Shown here: positions 11,278-22,569 of the stretch, in pieces
How positions within the stretch are numbered: the stretch's first letter is position 1
Layout of the letters: every line of letters starts with the position of its first letter
Assembly (NCBI RefSeq): GCF_019393635.1
Contig: NC_057866.1
Location: forward strand, 277,520,874-277,584,873
Source: Dromiciops gliroides
Lineage: Eukaryota > Chordata > Mammalia > Microbiotheria > Microbiotheriidae
Reading direction: 5' to 3'
Length of the DNA stretch: 64,000 nucleotides
Position numbers and translations under genes: made by a program
The notes under the pieces: model-generated
The model's database searches: none
Seen by the model: only the letters and a program-made list of their open reading frames with translations
Told to the model about the DNA's origin: nothing

Positions 11278-12099
11278 TATTGTGCTATAAGAAATGATCA
11301 GCAGGCTGATTTCAGAAAAACCTGGAAGGAAGCACTTATGTGAAGTGATGCCAAATGGAGTCAGCAGAACCAGGAGAACATTGTACATAGTAACAGCAAT
11401 ATTGTATGATGATCAACTGTGACTTAGCTATTCCCAACAATACGATGATCCAAAAGAATTCCAAAAGACTCCACCTCCAGAGAAAGAACTATGGAGTCTG
11501 AATGCAGATTGAGACATACTATTTTCACTTTTTTTTCTTTCTTCTAGTTTTCCCTTTTGTTCTGAGTTTTCTTTCACAATATGAGTTGTGAAATATATTT
11601 AACATGATTGTATATGTATAACCTATGCCAGATTACTTGCTATCTTGAGAAGGGGGGAGGAAGGGAGGTAGGGAGAAAAATTTGGAATTCAAAGTCTTAC
11701 AAAAAGGAATGTTGAAAACCATCTTCATATGTAATTGGGGAAAAAATAAAATACTATTAAGTGAATAAAAATAAAAATAAAAAATGCTATCCACATCCAG
11801 AGAAAGAATTGATGGAGTCTGAATGCAGATTGAAGCATATTATTTTTTTGCTTTATTTTTTTGTGTTTTTTTCCCTTTGGATCTGTGTCTTCTTTCATTA
11901 CATGACTAATATGGAAATGTGTTTTGCATGATTGCACATATCTAACCTATATAAAATTGCTTACCATTTCAGGGAGCAGGAGGTAAGAGAGGGAGGGAGA
12001 AAAACTGGAACTTACAATTTTATATAAAAAATGAATGTTAAAAAATTTGTCTTTATGTGTAGTTGGGAAAAAATAAAAATTTCATTAAACAATTTTAAA
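11278..12099 (+). mobile_element. L1 3' ends inserted in another L1
   Basis: Two tandem L1 3' ends on the plus strand: 11278-11770 and 11784-12099. Both contain 'ccagagaaagaa', 'ggagtctgaatgcagattga' and an A-rich end. The host duplication 'aatag..att.catcac' (16 bp, two differences) flanks them at 11262-11277 and 12100-12115. Confidence 0.75.
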
Positions 12100-12660
12100 A
12101 ATAGCATTCCATCACATTCATATTCCACAGCTTGTTTAGCCATTCCCCAATTGATGGGCATCCCCTCAATTTCCAATTCTTTGCCACCAAGAATAGAGCT
12201 GATATATAAAAAGTACAGCTAGATCCTTTTCCTTTGTTCTTTTTAGTGTATAGACTAGTAGTGGTATTGCTGGGTCAAAGGGCATGCACAGCTTTCTTAT
12301 TCTTTAGACATATATGGCTCCACATCATTCTTTAGAATGATCATCCCAGTTCACAATGTCACCAACAGTGCACTAATGTCCCAATTTTTCCACATTCCCT
12401 CCAGCATTTGTAATTTTCCTTTTCTGTTATCTTTAGCCAATCTGATAGGTACAAGGTAGTACTTCAGAGATGTTTTAATTTAATTTCTCTAATTTTTAGT
12501 GATTTCTCTGAAAACTGCCTGTTCATATTTTTTGACCATTTATCATTTGGGGAGTGGCTCCCATTTTTATAAATTTGGTTCAGTTCCCTATATAGTTGAA
12601 AAATGAGATCTTTATCAGAGAAACTCACTGCAAAGATTTCCCCCCTCTGTTTCCTGCTTT
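12100..12660 (-). mobile_element. L1 ORF2 part, left half of the split copy
   Basis: In reverse: 'cattccccaattgatgggca', 'ctgggtcaaagggcatgc' and 'tgattttgaccatttat'-like segments of ORF2. It continues the copy at 10790-11277. Confidence 0.8.
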
Positions 12661-12689
12661 CCTTTGGTTATGAGCTCAGTCCCTTCTTT

Positions 12690-12832
12690 TTTTTGGGGGG
12701 GGGCAATGGAGGTTAAGTGACTTGCCCAGGGTCACACAGCTAGTAAGTGTCAAGTGTCTGAGGCTGGATCTGAACTCAGGTACTCCTGAATCCAGGGCCG
12801 GTGCTTTATCCACTGCACCACCTAGCCGCCCC
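12690..12832 (-). mobile_element. WSINE1-like SINE
   Basis: The tail has become a G run (ggggggggg). The short duplication 'tcccttc' flanks it. Confidence 0.86.
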
Positions 12833-12839
12833 CTCCCTT

Positions 12840-13060
12840 CATTTTTTAAAGCAATTTGGAGGTGGGCTGACAGAATTACAAAACTGTGATCCACTAGTAA
12901 GCCTATATGCCCAAATAGCTCAAAGAGGTAAAAGTCCCATATGTATCTGTAGCAGTTCTTTTTGTTATAGCAAAGTACAGGAAACAAAATGGGTCCCCAA
13001 TCAATTCAATCATGGGTCAATCGCAATTTTAATCATTTAACACTATGTACTAAAAGGAAT
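12840..13060 (+). mobile_element. L1 ORF2 fragment
   Basis: Plus-strand remnant of the ORF2 segment that runs from 'gacagaattac' through 'ctcaaagaggtaaaagtccc' and 'tagcagttctttttgttata', equal to the region before the 'gaatggctgaac' block. Confidence 0.6.
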
Positions 13061-13800
13061 GAAGTTGTTCAACAGGTCTGAAGAGGCCAAAGAAACTTGA
13101 TTATGCCCCAGGGATTGCCTATCAGGCAAGTGGAGAAGGGATAGACCCTAGCAACTAGAGCAAGGGGGACTGTCCAGGACATAGTTCAGGAGGAAATGCT
13201 TGGGGTGAATGTCAAGAGGCCTTCACTTCAGCCTGGTACAGGTCTCTCTTTCTCCCAACCACCCCCATCTCTTCTTGGCTAAAAGAAGACCAGGTGAGCT
13301 GGGAAAGGTCTGGAGGATGTTGAATTTCCCGTTCTCCCAGCGATGTCCTAGCAGTGTCCCTAGTTGAAAAGCCAAGGATCTAGGGGTTGGTAGATTCACC
13401 ACGCTTGAGGGGAATTTCTTGAGAACCCCACGAATGGAAGGAAAGGAATTCCAGAAACCAGTTACCCCAAAGAAAGCCAGGTGTATTCTCTAAGCTTGAC
13501 TACTCACCCTTGTACTTGTGGGAGAGGGTGGGGAGGGGTGGGGTAGGTTGTGTTATATCACCTGTTGGTATTGTAGCACTGTAGTAATTACCTTTTTCTA
13601 AAAGCTACTTAAGGCTGGCTGAAGAAATAATTCTCAACTGATCATGCAGTGTATGTGTGTGTTCGAGAGCACACCAGAGGGACTTGAGCCAATTACTATT
13701 GAGAATCACTCCCAACACCCTAGGAGCACCCCTAGAGCCCTAAGAGGGAGGTGTAGCCAGTCTCACTCTGGAATTGTGAGTACAGAGTTTGGGCCACATA
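13060..13800. other. No gene or element recognised
   Basis: Contains no open frame with coding character. Scattered AT- and GT-rich pieces only. Confidence 0.5.
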
Positions 13801-13860
13801 ATAGAATATTGTTCACTATAAGAAATAGTGAAAGGGGGTGGTTTCAGAGTAACTGGGAAG

Positions 13861-14018
13861 GGCAGCTCAGTGGCACAGTGGATAGAGCACCGGCCCTGGA
13901 TTCAGGAGGACCTGCATTCAAATTTGGCCTCAGACACTTGACACTTACTAGCTGTGTGACCCTGGGCAAGTCACTTAACCCCCATAGCCCCGCAAAAAAA
14001 CAACAAAAAAAACAACCA
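13861..14018 (+). mobile_element. WSINE1-like SINE with 16-bp TSD
   Basis: The duplication 'cagagtaactgggaag' is at 13845-13860 and 14019-14034. The host sequence on both sides is an L1 3' remnant (13790-14210: 'agcagaagcaggggaacaat'). Confidence 0.93.
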
Positions 14019-14224
14019 CAGAGTAACTGGGAAGAGGTGGATGAATTGATGCAGAATGAAGTGAGCAGAAGCAGGGGAACAATTGATATAGTAACAAGAA
14101 CCTTGGAAAGAAAGTCAAGTTTGAAACACTTAGTAACTGATCAATGCAATGATGAAACACAAATCCAGAAGACCTGTGATGGTGCCAGCCACCCTCCTCC
14201 TAATAAATACATTCTTGGATAGAG

Positions 14225-14400
14225 CACATGTGTGGATTCGTTTTGCAGGTCTCATCCCCATTAGACAGTAGCTCTGCTCCCTGCCACCATGGAGCCTTGG
14301 GCAAGACGCCTCAGGTCCCTCATCTGTCAAAAAGGCAGTGGGACTCCATGGCCCCAAGGTCTCTCTGAGGTCCTGTGGCCATCACCTCCTCCGGAGATCC
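14225..14400 (+). repeat. MIR-type SINE remnant
   Basis: Has 'ccttgggcaagacgcctcag', 'cctcatctgtcaaaaa' and a downstream 'ctctctgaggtcctg'. It ends at a short tandem repeat (two copies of about 17 bp, 'ctccggagatccctccc', 14389-14424). Confidence 0.6.
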
Positions 14401-14429
14401 CTCCCTCCGGAGATCCCTCCCTGCATCTT

Positions 14430-15000
14430 CTGTCCCAGTTCTCTTTTCACAGCTCTCCACTAGGGCAGACATGGAAGGACCTGCAAGAGACACCTGGTCT
14501 TTATCGCTGGCGTGTGCCAGCCGCTGCCCACGCTGTTTGTCCAGAGGGCAGCGGTTGCAAGCGCAGCCTCTCAGGCTTTGGCTGTTCTGCACCTGATGCT
14601 GGTGGGGATGAGCCTCATCACCACCTTTGCACCTGTCCTGACTCCTGCTGACTCCTGTTTCCGTGAAACCAACCTGATCTTGAAAAACAACCCAGGCAAG
14701 CCGTGACAGCACCACAGGCCTGAACACAGCTGGCCACTTGGTGACCTCCCATGGGCGGGGCAAATGCCAGCTGAGCCCCAGAGTCGAGCACCAATTATCC
14801 CCCATCCTGGAAAGAATGAGGCCAGGCAGGCATGCCATCTTCAAATGCTGCTGACACGACAGGAAGAAGGGAGCGAGAAGTCCCTTGTTTCCATGTGTGA
14901 GGCTGAACCAGGACTCATCCCCACCAGGGAGCATATGGCGGGCAATCCACCAGCCGTCCGAGCCCCGGGGCTGGCCTTCGATCACCCAAGCAGGGCACGG
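14430..15000. other. GC-richer unique sequence, no gene recognised
   Basis: A minus-strand frame open for about 220 codons spans 14985-14320, but it crosses the MIR, lacks coding-like composition and resembles no protein I know. Confidence 0.5.
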
Positions 15001-15004
15001 TGAG

Positions 15005-15120
15005 GCAAAGAAGGGTAGTGGTTAGAGACCTGGCCTGCTCTGGACACACACCGGCTGTGCGCCCTTGGGACAGTCGCCTCTCTGGGCCTCAGGTTCCTGC
15101 TCTGTCAGTGAGGGGTGGGG
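15005..15120 (+). repeat. MIR-type SINE
   Basis: Has 'tagtggttagagacctggcc', 'ggctgtgcgcccttggg' and 'cctctctgggcctcagg', a well-spaced MIR core. Confidence 0.75.
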
Positions 15121-15189
15121 GGAGTAGACAGCCTCAGAGCTCCACTTCGAGAGTGTTCTTTCTACCCTGCCCCGTGCTGGCCGCACCTT

Positions 15190-15945
15190 CACTCTCGTCC
15201 TCTGCTCACTAGGCTCCTCATTGCCCCCTCCAGGTTCTCCTTCATGCTCTTCATCTCCACCACCCAATCAGAGTCCTCGCGACTACTGTCTACAGACTCT
15301 CCTCCCTTCCTTAATGAGCTCGGTACTTGGCTCACAGTTCTGGACCTTGCCATCCCTCCCAGACGCCACCTCCAAGCCCAAGAACGCTGAGATCTCCTCA
15401 TCCAGCCATCATTTCTTGGCTTTTCACCTCTCCCTCTGTCTCCTTCTCCTGCCCTCAAGGAGCTTAGGGTGACATCATGATGATGATGATAATAATAATA
15501 ATATGGTGACGAAATTGGGGTTAAGTGACTTGCCCAAGGTCACACAGCTAGTAAGTGTTAAGTGTCTGAGGCTGGATTTGAACTCATGTCCTCCTGACTC
15601 CAGGGCCGATGTGCTCTGTGCACTGCGCCACCTAGCTGCCTCTGCCTCCTTCTCATAAGCCTGGGCTTCATCCTTACCGTGACCTCCAATCCCTTCACCC
15701 CTCAACTGCCTCCCAGGCCCCCTTTCCTGCTCCAGCCACTCTCCCCTCTTCTCACCTTGACCCATTTCACTCTCCACGGCCCTCCTCAATTCTCCGGGCT
15801 CCTTATTCCACTGATTGCTCCCTGACAAGCCTCCACCTTGGATCCCTCCCTTCTGGAGAGCAGGGACTGTCTTTTGCCTCTTTTGTATCCCTAACATTTA
15901 GCCCAGTGCCCGGCAAACAGTAGGTGCTCAATAAGTGCTTGCTGG
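15190..15945 (+). mobile_element. L2-like 3' end, split by a SINE
   Basis: The last part ('gagcagggactgtcttttgc', 'gtatccctaacatttagccc', 'taggtgctcaataagtgc') is the classic L2 3' tail. The left part is only loosely L2-like. Confidence 0.6.
15505..15641 (-). mobile_element. WSINE1-like SINE
   Basis: Reverse copy with a (GAT/AAT)n tail instead of poly(T). Confidence 0.86.
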
Positions 15946-17050
15946 GGGATGGAGCCCTTGGCCTCCTCTGGAGAACACTGGATTAAGAGCCCAAACGCCT
16001 AGGCCCAAGCCCTGGCTCTGCCCCCGCGTGGCGGCTTCCTGCTCTGTAAAACAAGGGTTATGATGGGCATCTTTAGACTGCCTTCCCACAGGGCTGTGCG
16101 GAAGAGTTTTTTCTTGGTCAGCCTCCCCATCTCCATGGAGACAGAGCCACTGACCCTCCCGTTCAAGAAGGTCAAGCTGCTTCCCCTCCGCCTGATTCCC
16201 CCATTAGACCCTCCCTCTTCCACTAGGAAGCGAACAGAGTGGGGAATCTCGGTGCTGGCGGTGGGAGGGCGGAGATCAGCCTCTTTACCCAACTCTGCTC
16301 CCCACCTGGAAGTGGCTTTGGGAGAGCCTGTGCCTCAGTTTCCCCCTCTGCCAAACGAGGCTCACTATTTTTCCAGGACTTTCCTGCCTTCCCAGGGAGG
16401 AAAGCACTTCAGCAGCTGTAGCTGGGAAAGGAGGTTTCCTCAGGGGCCCTACAGCGCCTAGCTGTGAAAGGCTTCGTTCATCCCCTGCTGGGAGATTCGC
16501 CTGTGCCCCTTTGCCCTTCCGGCAGGGCTCCCTTCCCCCAGCTTTCCCAGCTGCGGGGCTGTCTGCCCTGCAGGGACTGGGAGCAAGCCTGTGGTCACTC
16601 TGCCCAGCCCAGCGGGCCTGGGGGCCATTGTGCCAGAGAGCAGAAAGAGGGGCGTGGTCTCCGGGAGCCTCCGGAGCGGGGGTCTGCCAGGGGGGGTCTT
16701 TCCCTTGTCTTCTGCAGGAGCTGCAGCGGCCTGGAGCTGCCACCAGATAATCGGAGCCTCCCCCAGGTCCTTGGCAATGAAAGCAGTCTTCTCTGGGACG
16801 CTTCCCCTTGGGGCTGCTGGCTCCTGTTCTGTGGGGGTCCCAGGTGAGGACTGAGTGTGGACCTTGTCCCGGACTAACTCTCTCGGTGGGGGTGAGGAGC
16901 CAGACTGAGGCTAAATGGTGGGATGGGCATACTAGGGAATGGTATAGCACAGGACACCAAAAGAGCCCCATTCAAACCTTAGCTCCCCCACTGAACGGCC
17001 GTGTGACTGTGTAGGAACGAGGCAATCTCTCTGGGTCACTGCCTTCTGAA
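15945..17050. other. GC-rich unique sequence, no gene recognised
   Basis: Frames are open on both strands (the longest on the minus strand, 16971-16285) only because the sequence is GC-rich. None resembles a known protein, and conserved exon-like segments are not obvious. Confidence 0.5.
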
Positions 17051-17064
17051 GGCAGACAGCTGGC

Positions 17065-17225
17065 ACAAATAGATAGAGTCCTGGACCTGGAGTCAGAAAG
17101 AGCCAAGTTCAAATCCAGACTCAGATACTTACTAGGCAAGTCGCATCATCATCATGGGCCTCCATTTCTTCATCTGCAAAGTAAGGAAATCGGACTCAAT
17201 AACCTGTAAGGTCCCTTCCAAGTCC
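17065..17225 (+). repeat. MIR-type SINE
   Basis: Has 'agttcaaatccagactcaga', 'cctccatttcttcatctgca' and 'ataacctgtaaggtccct'. Confidence 0.75.
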
Positions 17226-17264
17226 AGACCTAAGGAAGGGCATGAGGACAGTTGGGCTGGGCCA

Positions 17265-17660
17265 CAGGGTGCATGGAGACTGGGAAGGAAGGCAGCAGCA
17301 GGGCAGGTTGTGAGGAGCTTTGAATGGTCTTGGAGGTAACAGGGAGCCACACTGAGGTCTTGATTTAGGAAGATCTTTGGGGGTTGTGTGGAGGACGGAT
17401 TGGAGAGGGGAGAAATTTAAAGGAGGGAGACTATGTCAGGATTCCAGGTGAAAAGTGAGAAGGGTCTGAATGAGGGTGTTTGGCCGTATGAGTAAAGAGA
17501 AGGGGATTCATGGCAGAGATGGAAGGGAAGCTCTGATTGGTCACTGATTTCATGTGGAGGTTGAATAAGAGTAAAGGGCCGAGGATGGCATTGTGACTGT
17601 GACCTGAGGTGACTGGAGAGAAGACAAGGGGATCTTCACCTCAGTGAGGATAAATGGAGT
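17265..17660 (-). mobile_element. L2 fragment
   Basis: 'gaggagctttgaatggtctt', 'cagggagccacactgaggtc' and 'ggacggattggagagggg' match the antisense of the L2 ORF end seen in clearer copies at 25.8-26.4 kb. Confidence 0.65.
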
Positions 17661-17679
17661 CCTCACCCCCATTAGCCAT

Positions 17680-18560
17680 TTAGCTTTTCATTTAAAAGTT
17701 TGGACCCTATGCCATTTGGTACATATACGTCCAGTACTGTGTCGTTTGAAAACTTATGGGTGCGTGCTATCTGTGTCCCAAGTTTTAGGGAATTTAGCTG
17801 GGGTTTCTGATATATTGCTACTTAGAAATTGGAGGCTATAGCACCATTTGGGGCATTGAGCATTTATTAAAGCATATTAAATATTAGTAAAGAGAGAGCA
17901 CGTGGCTCAGAAAGGTCAGAAAGGAGCGAGAGCTCAGCACGGCCACCTCCTCCGAGTTCCAGGCCAAGAGAGAGAGAGTGTGAGAGCGTAAGCTCCCTGC
18001 AGTCTGGAGCAGAGGTGGCCCTTCCACACCGCTCAAAGCTAATTGGCAGCATCATTCAAATCTATTGGTTTGCTGGACTTGAGGGGGGTCCATGAGCAGT
18101 ACGTGCTGAGGTCAGAGTACAAAGGACAGACCCCTGGGCGAGGCGGGGGGGGGGGGGAGGCTTTAAGGTAGGTGCAGTTTTAATCTCTATTGTTGCTATT
18201 CACAGTCCAAGGCCCAACTTGACTGTGGGCCGTCTTAAAAGTTCAGGCAAGGCTCTCTGGGTTATGCCCTCAAGGGGGGGGCCCTCTGGGTCCCCCAAAA
18301 CCCAGTTATTTTCTCACAGTACTGATATTCATCATCTGCAGCATCTCTTAGTAAAATGTAGCTTCTCTGTTTCTCTTTTAATTAGACCTATTTTTGCTTT
18401 TGGTTTATCTGAGATCATGAATGCCACCCTGGCCTTTTTTTTTTTTAACTTCAGCTAAAGCAGAATAGATTCTGCTCCAGCGTCTTATTTTAATTCTATG
18501 TGTATCTTTCTATTTCAAATATATTTCTGTTAAACAATATATTGTTGAACTCTGATTTTT
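17680..18560. other. No gene or element recognised
   Basis: Includes an 11-base G run near 18147. Nothing coding is seen. Confidence 0.5.
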
Positions 18561-19977
18561 CTCATTTCTTTGTTTTTTATTTAATCATAAAAGCATTTTA
18601 TTATTTTCTAGTTACATATAAAAATCATTTTCAACATTTATTTCCATAAGATTTTTAGTTGCAAATATTTCTCCCCCTTCCTTTCTTCCCCGCTCCCCGA
18701 GACATAAAGCAATTTGATATAGGCTTTATATGTACAATGACATTAATCACATTTCTGCATTAGTCATATTATGAAAGAATCAGAACACAAGGGGAAAACC
18801 TTGAAAAAGAGAAAAAAAAAAACGACAAAAAAGTAGGAACAGTATGGTTCAATCTGCATCCAGATTCCACAGTTCTTTTTTCTAGATGTGGAGAACATTT
18901 TCCATCATGAGTTCTTTGGAACTGTCTTGGGTCATTGCACCACTGAGAAGAGCCAAGTCTATCACAGTTGATCATCACACAGTGTTGTTGATACTGTGTA
19001 CAATGTTCTCCTGGTTCTGCTCATCTCACTCAGCATCAGTCCACTTAAGTCTTTGCAGGTTTTTCTGAAATCTGCCTGCTCATTATTTCTTATAACACCA
19101 TAGTATTCCATTGCATTCATATACCACAACTTGTTTAGCCATTCCCCTATTGATGGGCATTCCCTCAATTTCCAGTTCTTTACCACCACAAATATAGCTG
19201 CTATAAATATTTTTGTACATGTGGTTCCTTTTCCCTTTTCTATGATCTCTTTGAGATACAGACCAGTAGTGGTATTACTGGGTCAAAGGGTATGCAGTGT
19301 CTCATAAGCCCTTTGGGCATAGTTCCAAATTGCTTGCCAGAATGGTTGGATCAGCTCACTATTCCGCCAACAATGCTTGAGGGTTCTAATTTCTCCACAA
19401 CTTCTTCAACATTTATTATTTCCCCTTTTTGTCATATTGGCCAATCTGATAGGTGTGAGGTGGTACCTCAGAGTTGTTTAATTTGTATTTCTCTAATCAA
19501 TAGTGATTTAGAGCATTTTTTCATAAGGCAATAGATAGCTTTGGTTTTTTCATCTGAAAACTGCTTGTTCATATCCTTTGACCATTTCTCAATTGGGAAA
19601 TGACTTGCATTCTTATAAATTTGTTTTAGTTCCTGATATATTTTAGAAATGAGGCCTTTATCAGAAACACTGTAAAAATTGTTTCCTGGCTTTCTGCTTC
19701 CCTTCCAATTTTGGCTGCATTGCTTGTGTTTGTACAAAACCTTTTTAATTTAATGTAATCAAAATCATCCATTTTGCATTTCATAATATTCTCTATCTCT
19801 TGTTTGGTCATAAATTCTTCTCCTCTCCATATATCTGATAGGTAAACTATTCCTTCCTCTCCTGATTTACCTGTGGTATCACCCTTTATGTCTAAATCAT
19901 ATACCCATTTTGAACTCTGATTTCTAATCCATTTTTCTATCCTCTTTCATTTTATGAGTGAGTTCATCTCATTCACT

Positions 19978-20147
19978 TTTTTTTTTTTTTAGCAATAAAC
20001 ATTTATTTTTTCTAGTTACATGTAAGGGTAGTTTTCAACATTCATTTTCATAAGATTTAGAGTTCCAAATTTTTCTCCCTCCCTCCCTCCCTCCCTTTCC
20101 TCCCCCCTCCACAAGATTCCATCCAGGTTATATATGTACAATCCACT
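19978..20147 (-). mobile_element. L1 3' end inserted in L1
   Basis: Begins with a 13-base T run and contains 'catttattttttctagttac' and a (CCCT)n run, the start of the L1 3' UTR in reverse. The 'tc.cattcactt' flanks at 19967-19978 and 20149-20160 look like its target duplication. Confidence 0.7.
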
Positions 20148-20160
20148 ATCCCATTCACTT

Positions 20161-20340
20161 CTTTTGTTTGTTTTTTGTTTTGTTTTGTTTTTTGGGTTTT
20201 TTTGGTGAGGCAGTTGGGGTTAAGTGACTTGCCCAGCATCACACAGCTAGTAATTGTGAAGTGTCTGAGGCCGGATTTGAACTCAGGTCCTCCTGAATCC
20301 AGGGCTGGTGCTCTATCCACTGTGCCACCTAGCTGCCCCA
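20161..20340 (-). mobile_element. WSINE1-like SINE with TSD
   Basis: The duplication 'atcccattcactt' is at 20148-20160 and 20341-20353. It sits at the same spot as the nested L1 end. Confidence 0.92.
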
Positions 20341-20398
20341 ATCCCATTCACTTTTACAGTTATGATTATCAACTGTGTATTTACCTCTATCTTATATT

Positions 20399-20910
20399 TG
20401 TGAGAAAATAATGGGATTTGGCAGATACTCAAAGGCCCCACCTGGAGATTAATCTAAACTGATTGAATTAAGTGAGAGGGATTGACTTTGCTGATTAGCC
20501 TACTTCAAGTTAATTAGATTGTAGCCACACCTGGCTGGCCCGTAAGAAGGTAAGGATTTTGAACTCAACTCGAGACCACCTTCAAGTCCAGTGAACCAAT
20601 GGATTTGGATGACGCTAGCCAATCAGCTTGAAGCACTGTGTAAGGACCGCCTCTGCTCCAGACCTATAAAAAGCTTCCACGTTCAGTTTGCTGGGGCAGT
20701 TTATGGTTGAAGCAGACTCGTGGTGGAGGACTTGAGGAAGAACCAGAGCTGGCTGGAACTTTGGGCTAGATAGGCCTTTTCTGAACTTTCTGAACTCCAC
20801 GTGTTCTCTTTTTACTAATACCTGGTATGCTTTAATAAATGCTTAATGCCCAAGACTGGTGCTAAGGCTTCTAATTTAAGGCGACCACACATTAGATTTT
20901 AAACATGACA
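20399..20910 (+). mobile_element. Solo LTR of an endogenous retrovirus
   Basis: The 512-bp element runs from TGTGAGAAA to CATGACA with the 4-bp target duplication TATT (20395-20398 and 20911-20914). It carries a CCAAT motif (gccaatcagc, near 20618), a TATA box (cctataaaaagc, near 20662) and AATAAA (near 20833). L1 sequence flanks both sides. No gag, pol or env sequence is present, so it is a recombination remnant. Confidence 0.85.
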
Positions 20911-21999
20911 TATTCCTATACTTATCCTTCTCTGTCCCCTCCTCAAGAGTCTGCGTTGCTCTTGACCGCTGCCAACTTTAATCTACCCTCCCTCTTATTC
21001 CCCCATCCCCTGATTTCCCTTGAACCTTTACTTCCTACTTCTCTGTTGGGTAACGTGAATGTCTGAACCCAACTATAAATGTATTTATTCTTCCCTCCTT
21101 GAACCAGTTCGTGTCCCCAGATTAGCTCTTTGTGGTTGGGTTTTTTGTTGTTTGTTTGCTCATTCTTCCAGCCTACTTACTAACGTTGGGCTCCACTCAG
21201 CTGTGGGTGACAAAGGGGAGATGTCTGGCCTGAGCTTCTGCCGCGTTCATGGCTCTGTCTGGGCGCCTGCCTTCTTGGTCTATGCTCTCCAAGTTCCTGG
21301 CATGGTTCAGATCCCATGGCTCATGTGCTGTTGGCACAGTCACTGGTAGCTTTCTGGGAGGTTTTGCAGAGTCACAGTGACTGAACTCCTGGCTCCCCTT
21401 TGATCTTGTTCTCCTGCCCTGCTTATCCCTTGGCAGACTTGGGTGTGGGGCTAAAGGTTGGGATGGAGTCTCTGCTCTGCTCTTGGGCCCTGAGTCTCAC
21501 AGCTGGGGTTCTGGCCCTTGTTCCCTGATCCACACATAGCAAGGGCCCCTCGCTTACCTCTCTACCCTACCCTGGAACTGTGACCCATTACTGGGTAAGG
21601 GGGGAGGAGGCACACAGCTACCAGCTCTAGACCACTTGTCTCTGTCCTAGATCTGTGACTGGGAGGGAACTGGGTAAAGGTAAAAACTGCCAGATGGTGC
21701 CTGTTGCTGCTCCCAGGACTGGCTCAGAGGTCTCCTGGGACCTCCTTTTGCCCTGCTGTCCATTCTCAACCTCCTTCCATCCCTGGAAGCTGGAACACTC
21801 CCCACTTGTGTCCTGTTCTCCTCATCCCTTCCATAACATCCACAGACTTCTCTCTCTTTCTAAGCCACCCTGGGCTGGTGATTCTTTCTCAGCTTTCTCG
21901 ATCAGAATTCAGTCTGGTACATTTTCTGGGTTGTGGTGGGGAGTGTTGGTAGAGCTAGGCAGAAACATTGTCACTCTCTCTGCCATCTTGACTCTACCG
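20911..21999 (-). mobile_element. L1 5' region
   Basis: The L1 sequence after the LTR: the pyrimidine-rich segment near 20950-21060, then GC-rich sequence ending 'ctgccatcttgactctacc', the reverse of the L1 start (GGTAGAGTCAAGATGGCAG). Most of ORF2 is missing between this part and the 3' half, so the copy is internally deleted. Confidence 0.65.
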
Positions 22000-22019
22000 G
22001 GGTGGGTGGGGATGTTGTT

Positions 22020-22345
22020 TTGACAGCTGATGGAGTAGGGCAGAGCAGGGGGAGGCTTGGGGCAGGCAGAGCCACCATCAGGCTGTTGTGGTAGATGCGT
22101 GAGATGATGAGGACTTGCCCCGGGCTGGGGGCAGTCAGAGGAGAGAAATGGGTGTATGAGGAGAGAGATTACAGAGGTAGAGACAGCAGGGCTCAGAAGC
22201 AGATTAGACATAGGGAGGGAGACAGTGAAGAGTTGAGGATAACATAGGTTGTGAGCCTGGGGACCTGGGGAGAGACTGACGCCTTCAACAGTCATAGGGA
22301 AGACAGGAGCCGTAGGGTTTGGAAACAAAGATAATGTCATCATGA
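22020..22345 (-). mobile_element. L2 reverse-transcriptase C-terminal fragment
   Basis: The minus frame reads MTVEGVSLSPGPQAHNLCYP, then FLSSDCPQPGASPHHLTHLP. This corresponds to the L2 'TVEG...VPQARNLGV' and 'LLSSDTA..LVQALI' region, broken. Confidence 0.8.
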
Positions 22346-22415
22346 CCTAGCCGTAACTGCTTGTTCTGTGCTACTCGTTCACTCTTTTCCACCAAAAATT
22401 AAAAAGTGAGTGCTT

Positions 22416-22555
22416 AGGGGCAGCTAGGTGATGCAATGGATAAAGCACCAGCCCTGGTATCAGGAGGACCTGAGTTCAAATCCAACCTCAGACACTTGAC
22501 ACTGTGTGACCCTGGGCAAGTCACTTAACTCTCATTGCCCCATCCCCCCCCCCTC
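22416..22555 (+). mobile_element. WSINE1-like SINE with TSD
   Basis: The duplication 'aaaagtgagtgct' is at 22402-22414 and 22556-22568. The CORE lacks 'ttactagct' and the tail is C-rich. Confidence 0.9.
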
Positions 22556-22569
22556 AAAAGTGAGTGCTA

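Larger units (their letters stand above)
18565..20398 (-). mobile_element. L1, 3' half with ORF2 end
   Basis: Read on the minus strand, ORF2 remnants are clear: MTKQEIENIMKCKMDDFDYI near 19800, IKLKRFCTNTSNAAKIG, KNASHFPIEKWSKDMNKQFS near 19590 and LRECPSIGEWLNKLWYMNAM near 19150, matching the L1 ORF2 C-terminus. Stops and a frameshift break it. The 3' UTR lies at 18565-18890. A second L1 3' end (about 19978-20147) and a SINE (20161-20340) are inserted, and L1 resumes at 20341. Confidence 0.88.

Noticed and set aside
13644..14222. Plus-strand open frame of 192 codons
   Set aside because: Its middle is translated SINE (the APALDSGGPAFK... type peptide seen in many copies) and its ends are L1 remnant. 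It is not a gene.
14320..14985. 221-codon minus-strand open frame
   Set aside because: It covers part of a MIR and a short tandem repeat. No family resemblance.
16285..16971. 228-codon minus-strand open frame
   Set aside because: GC-rich DNA gives long frames on both strands here. There is no recognisable domain and no splice-bounded conserved block.
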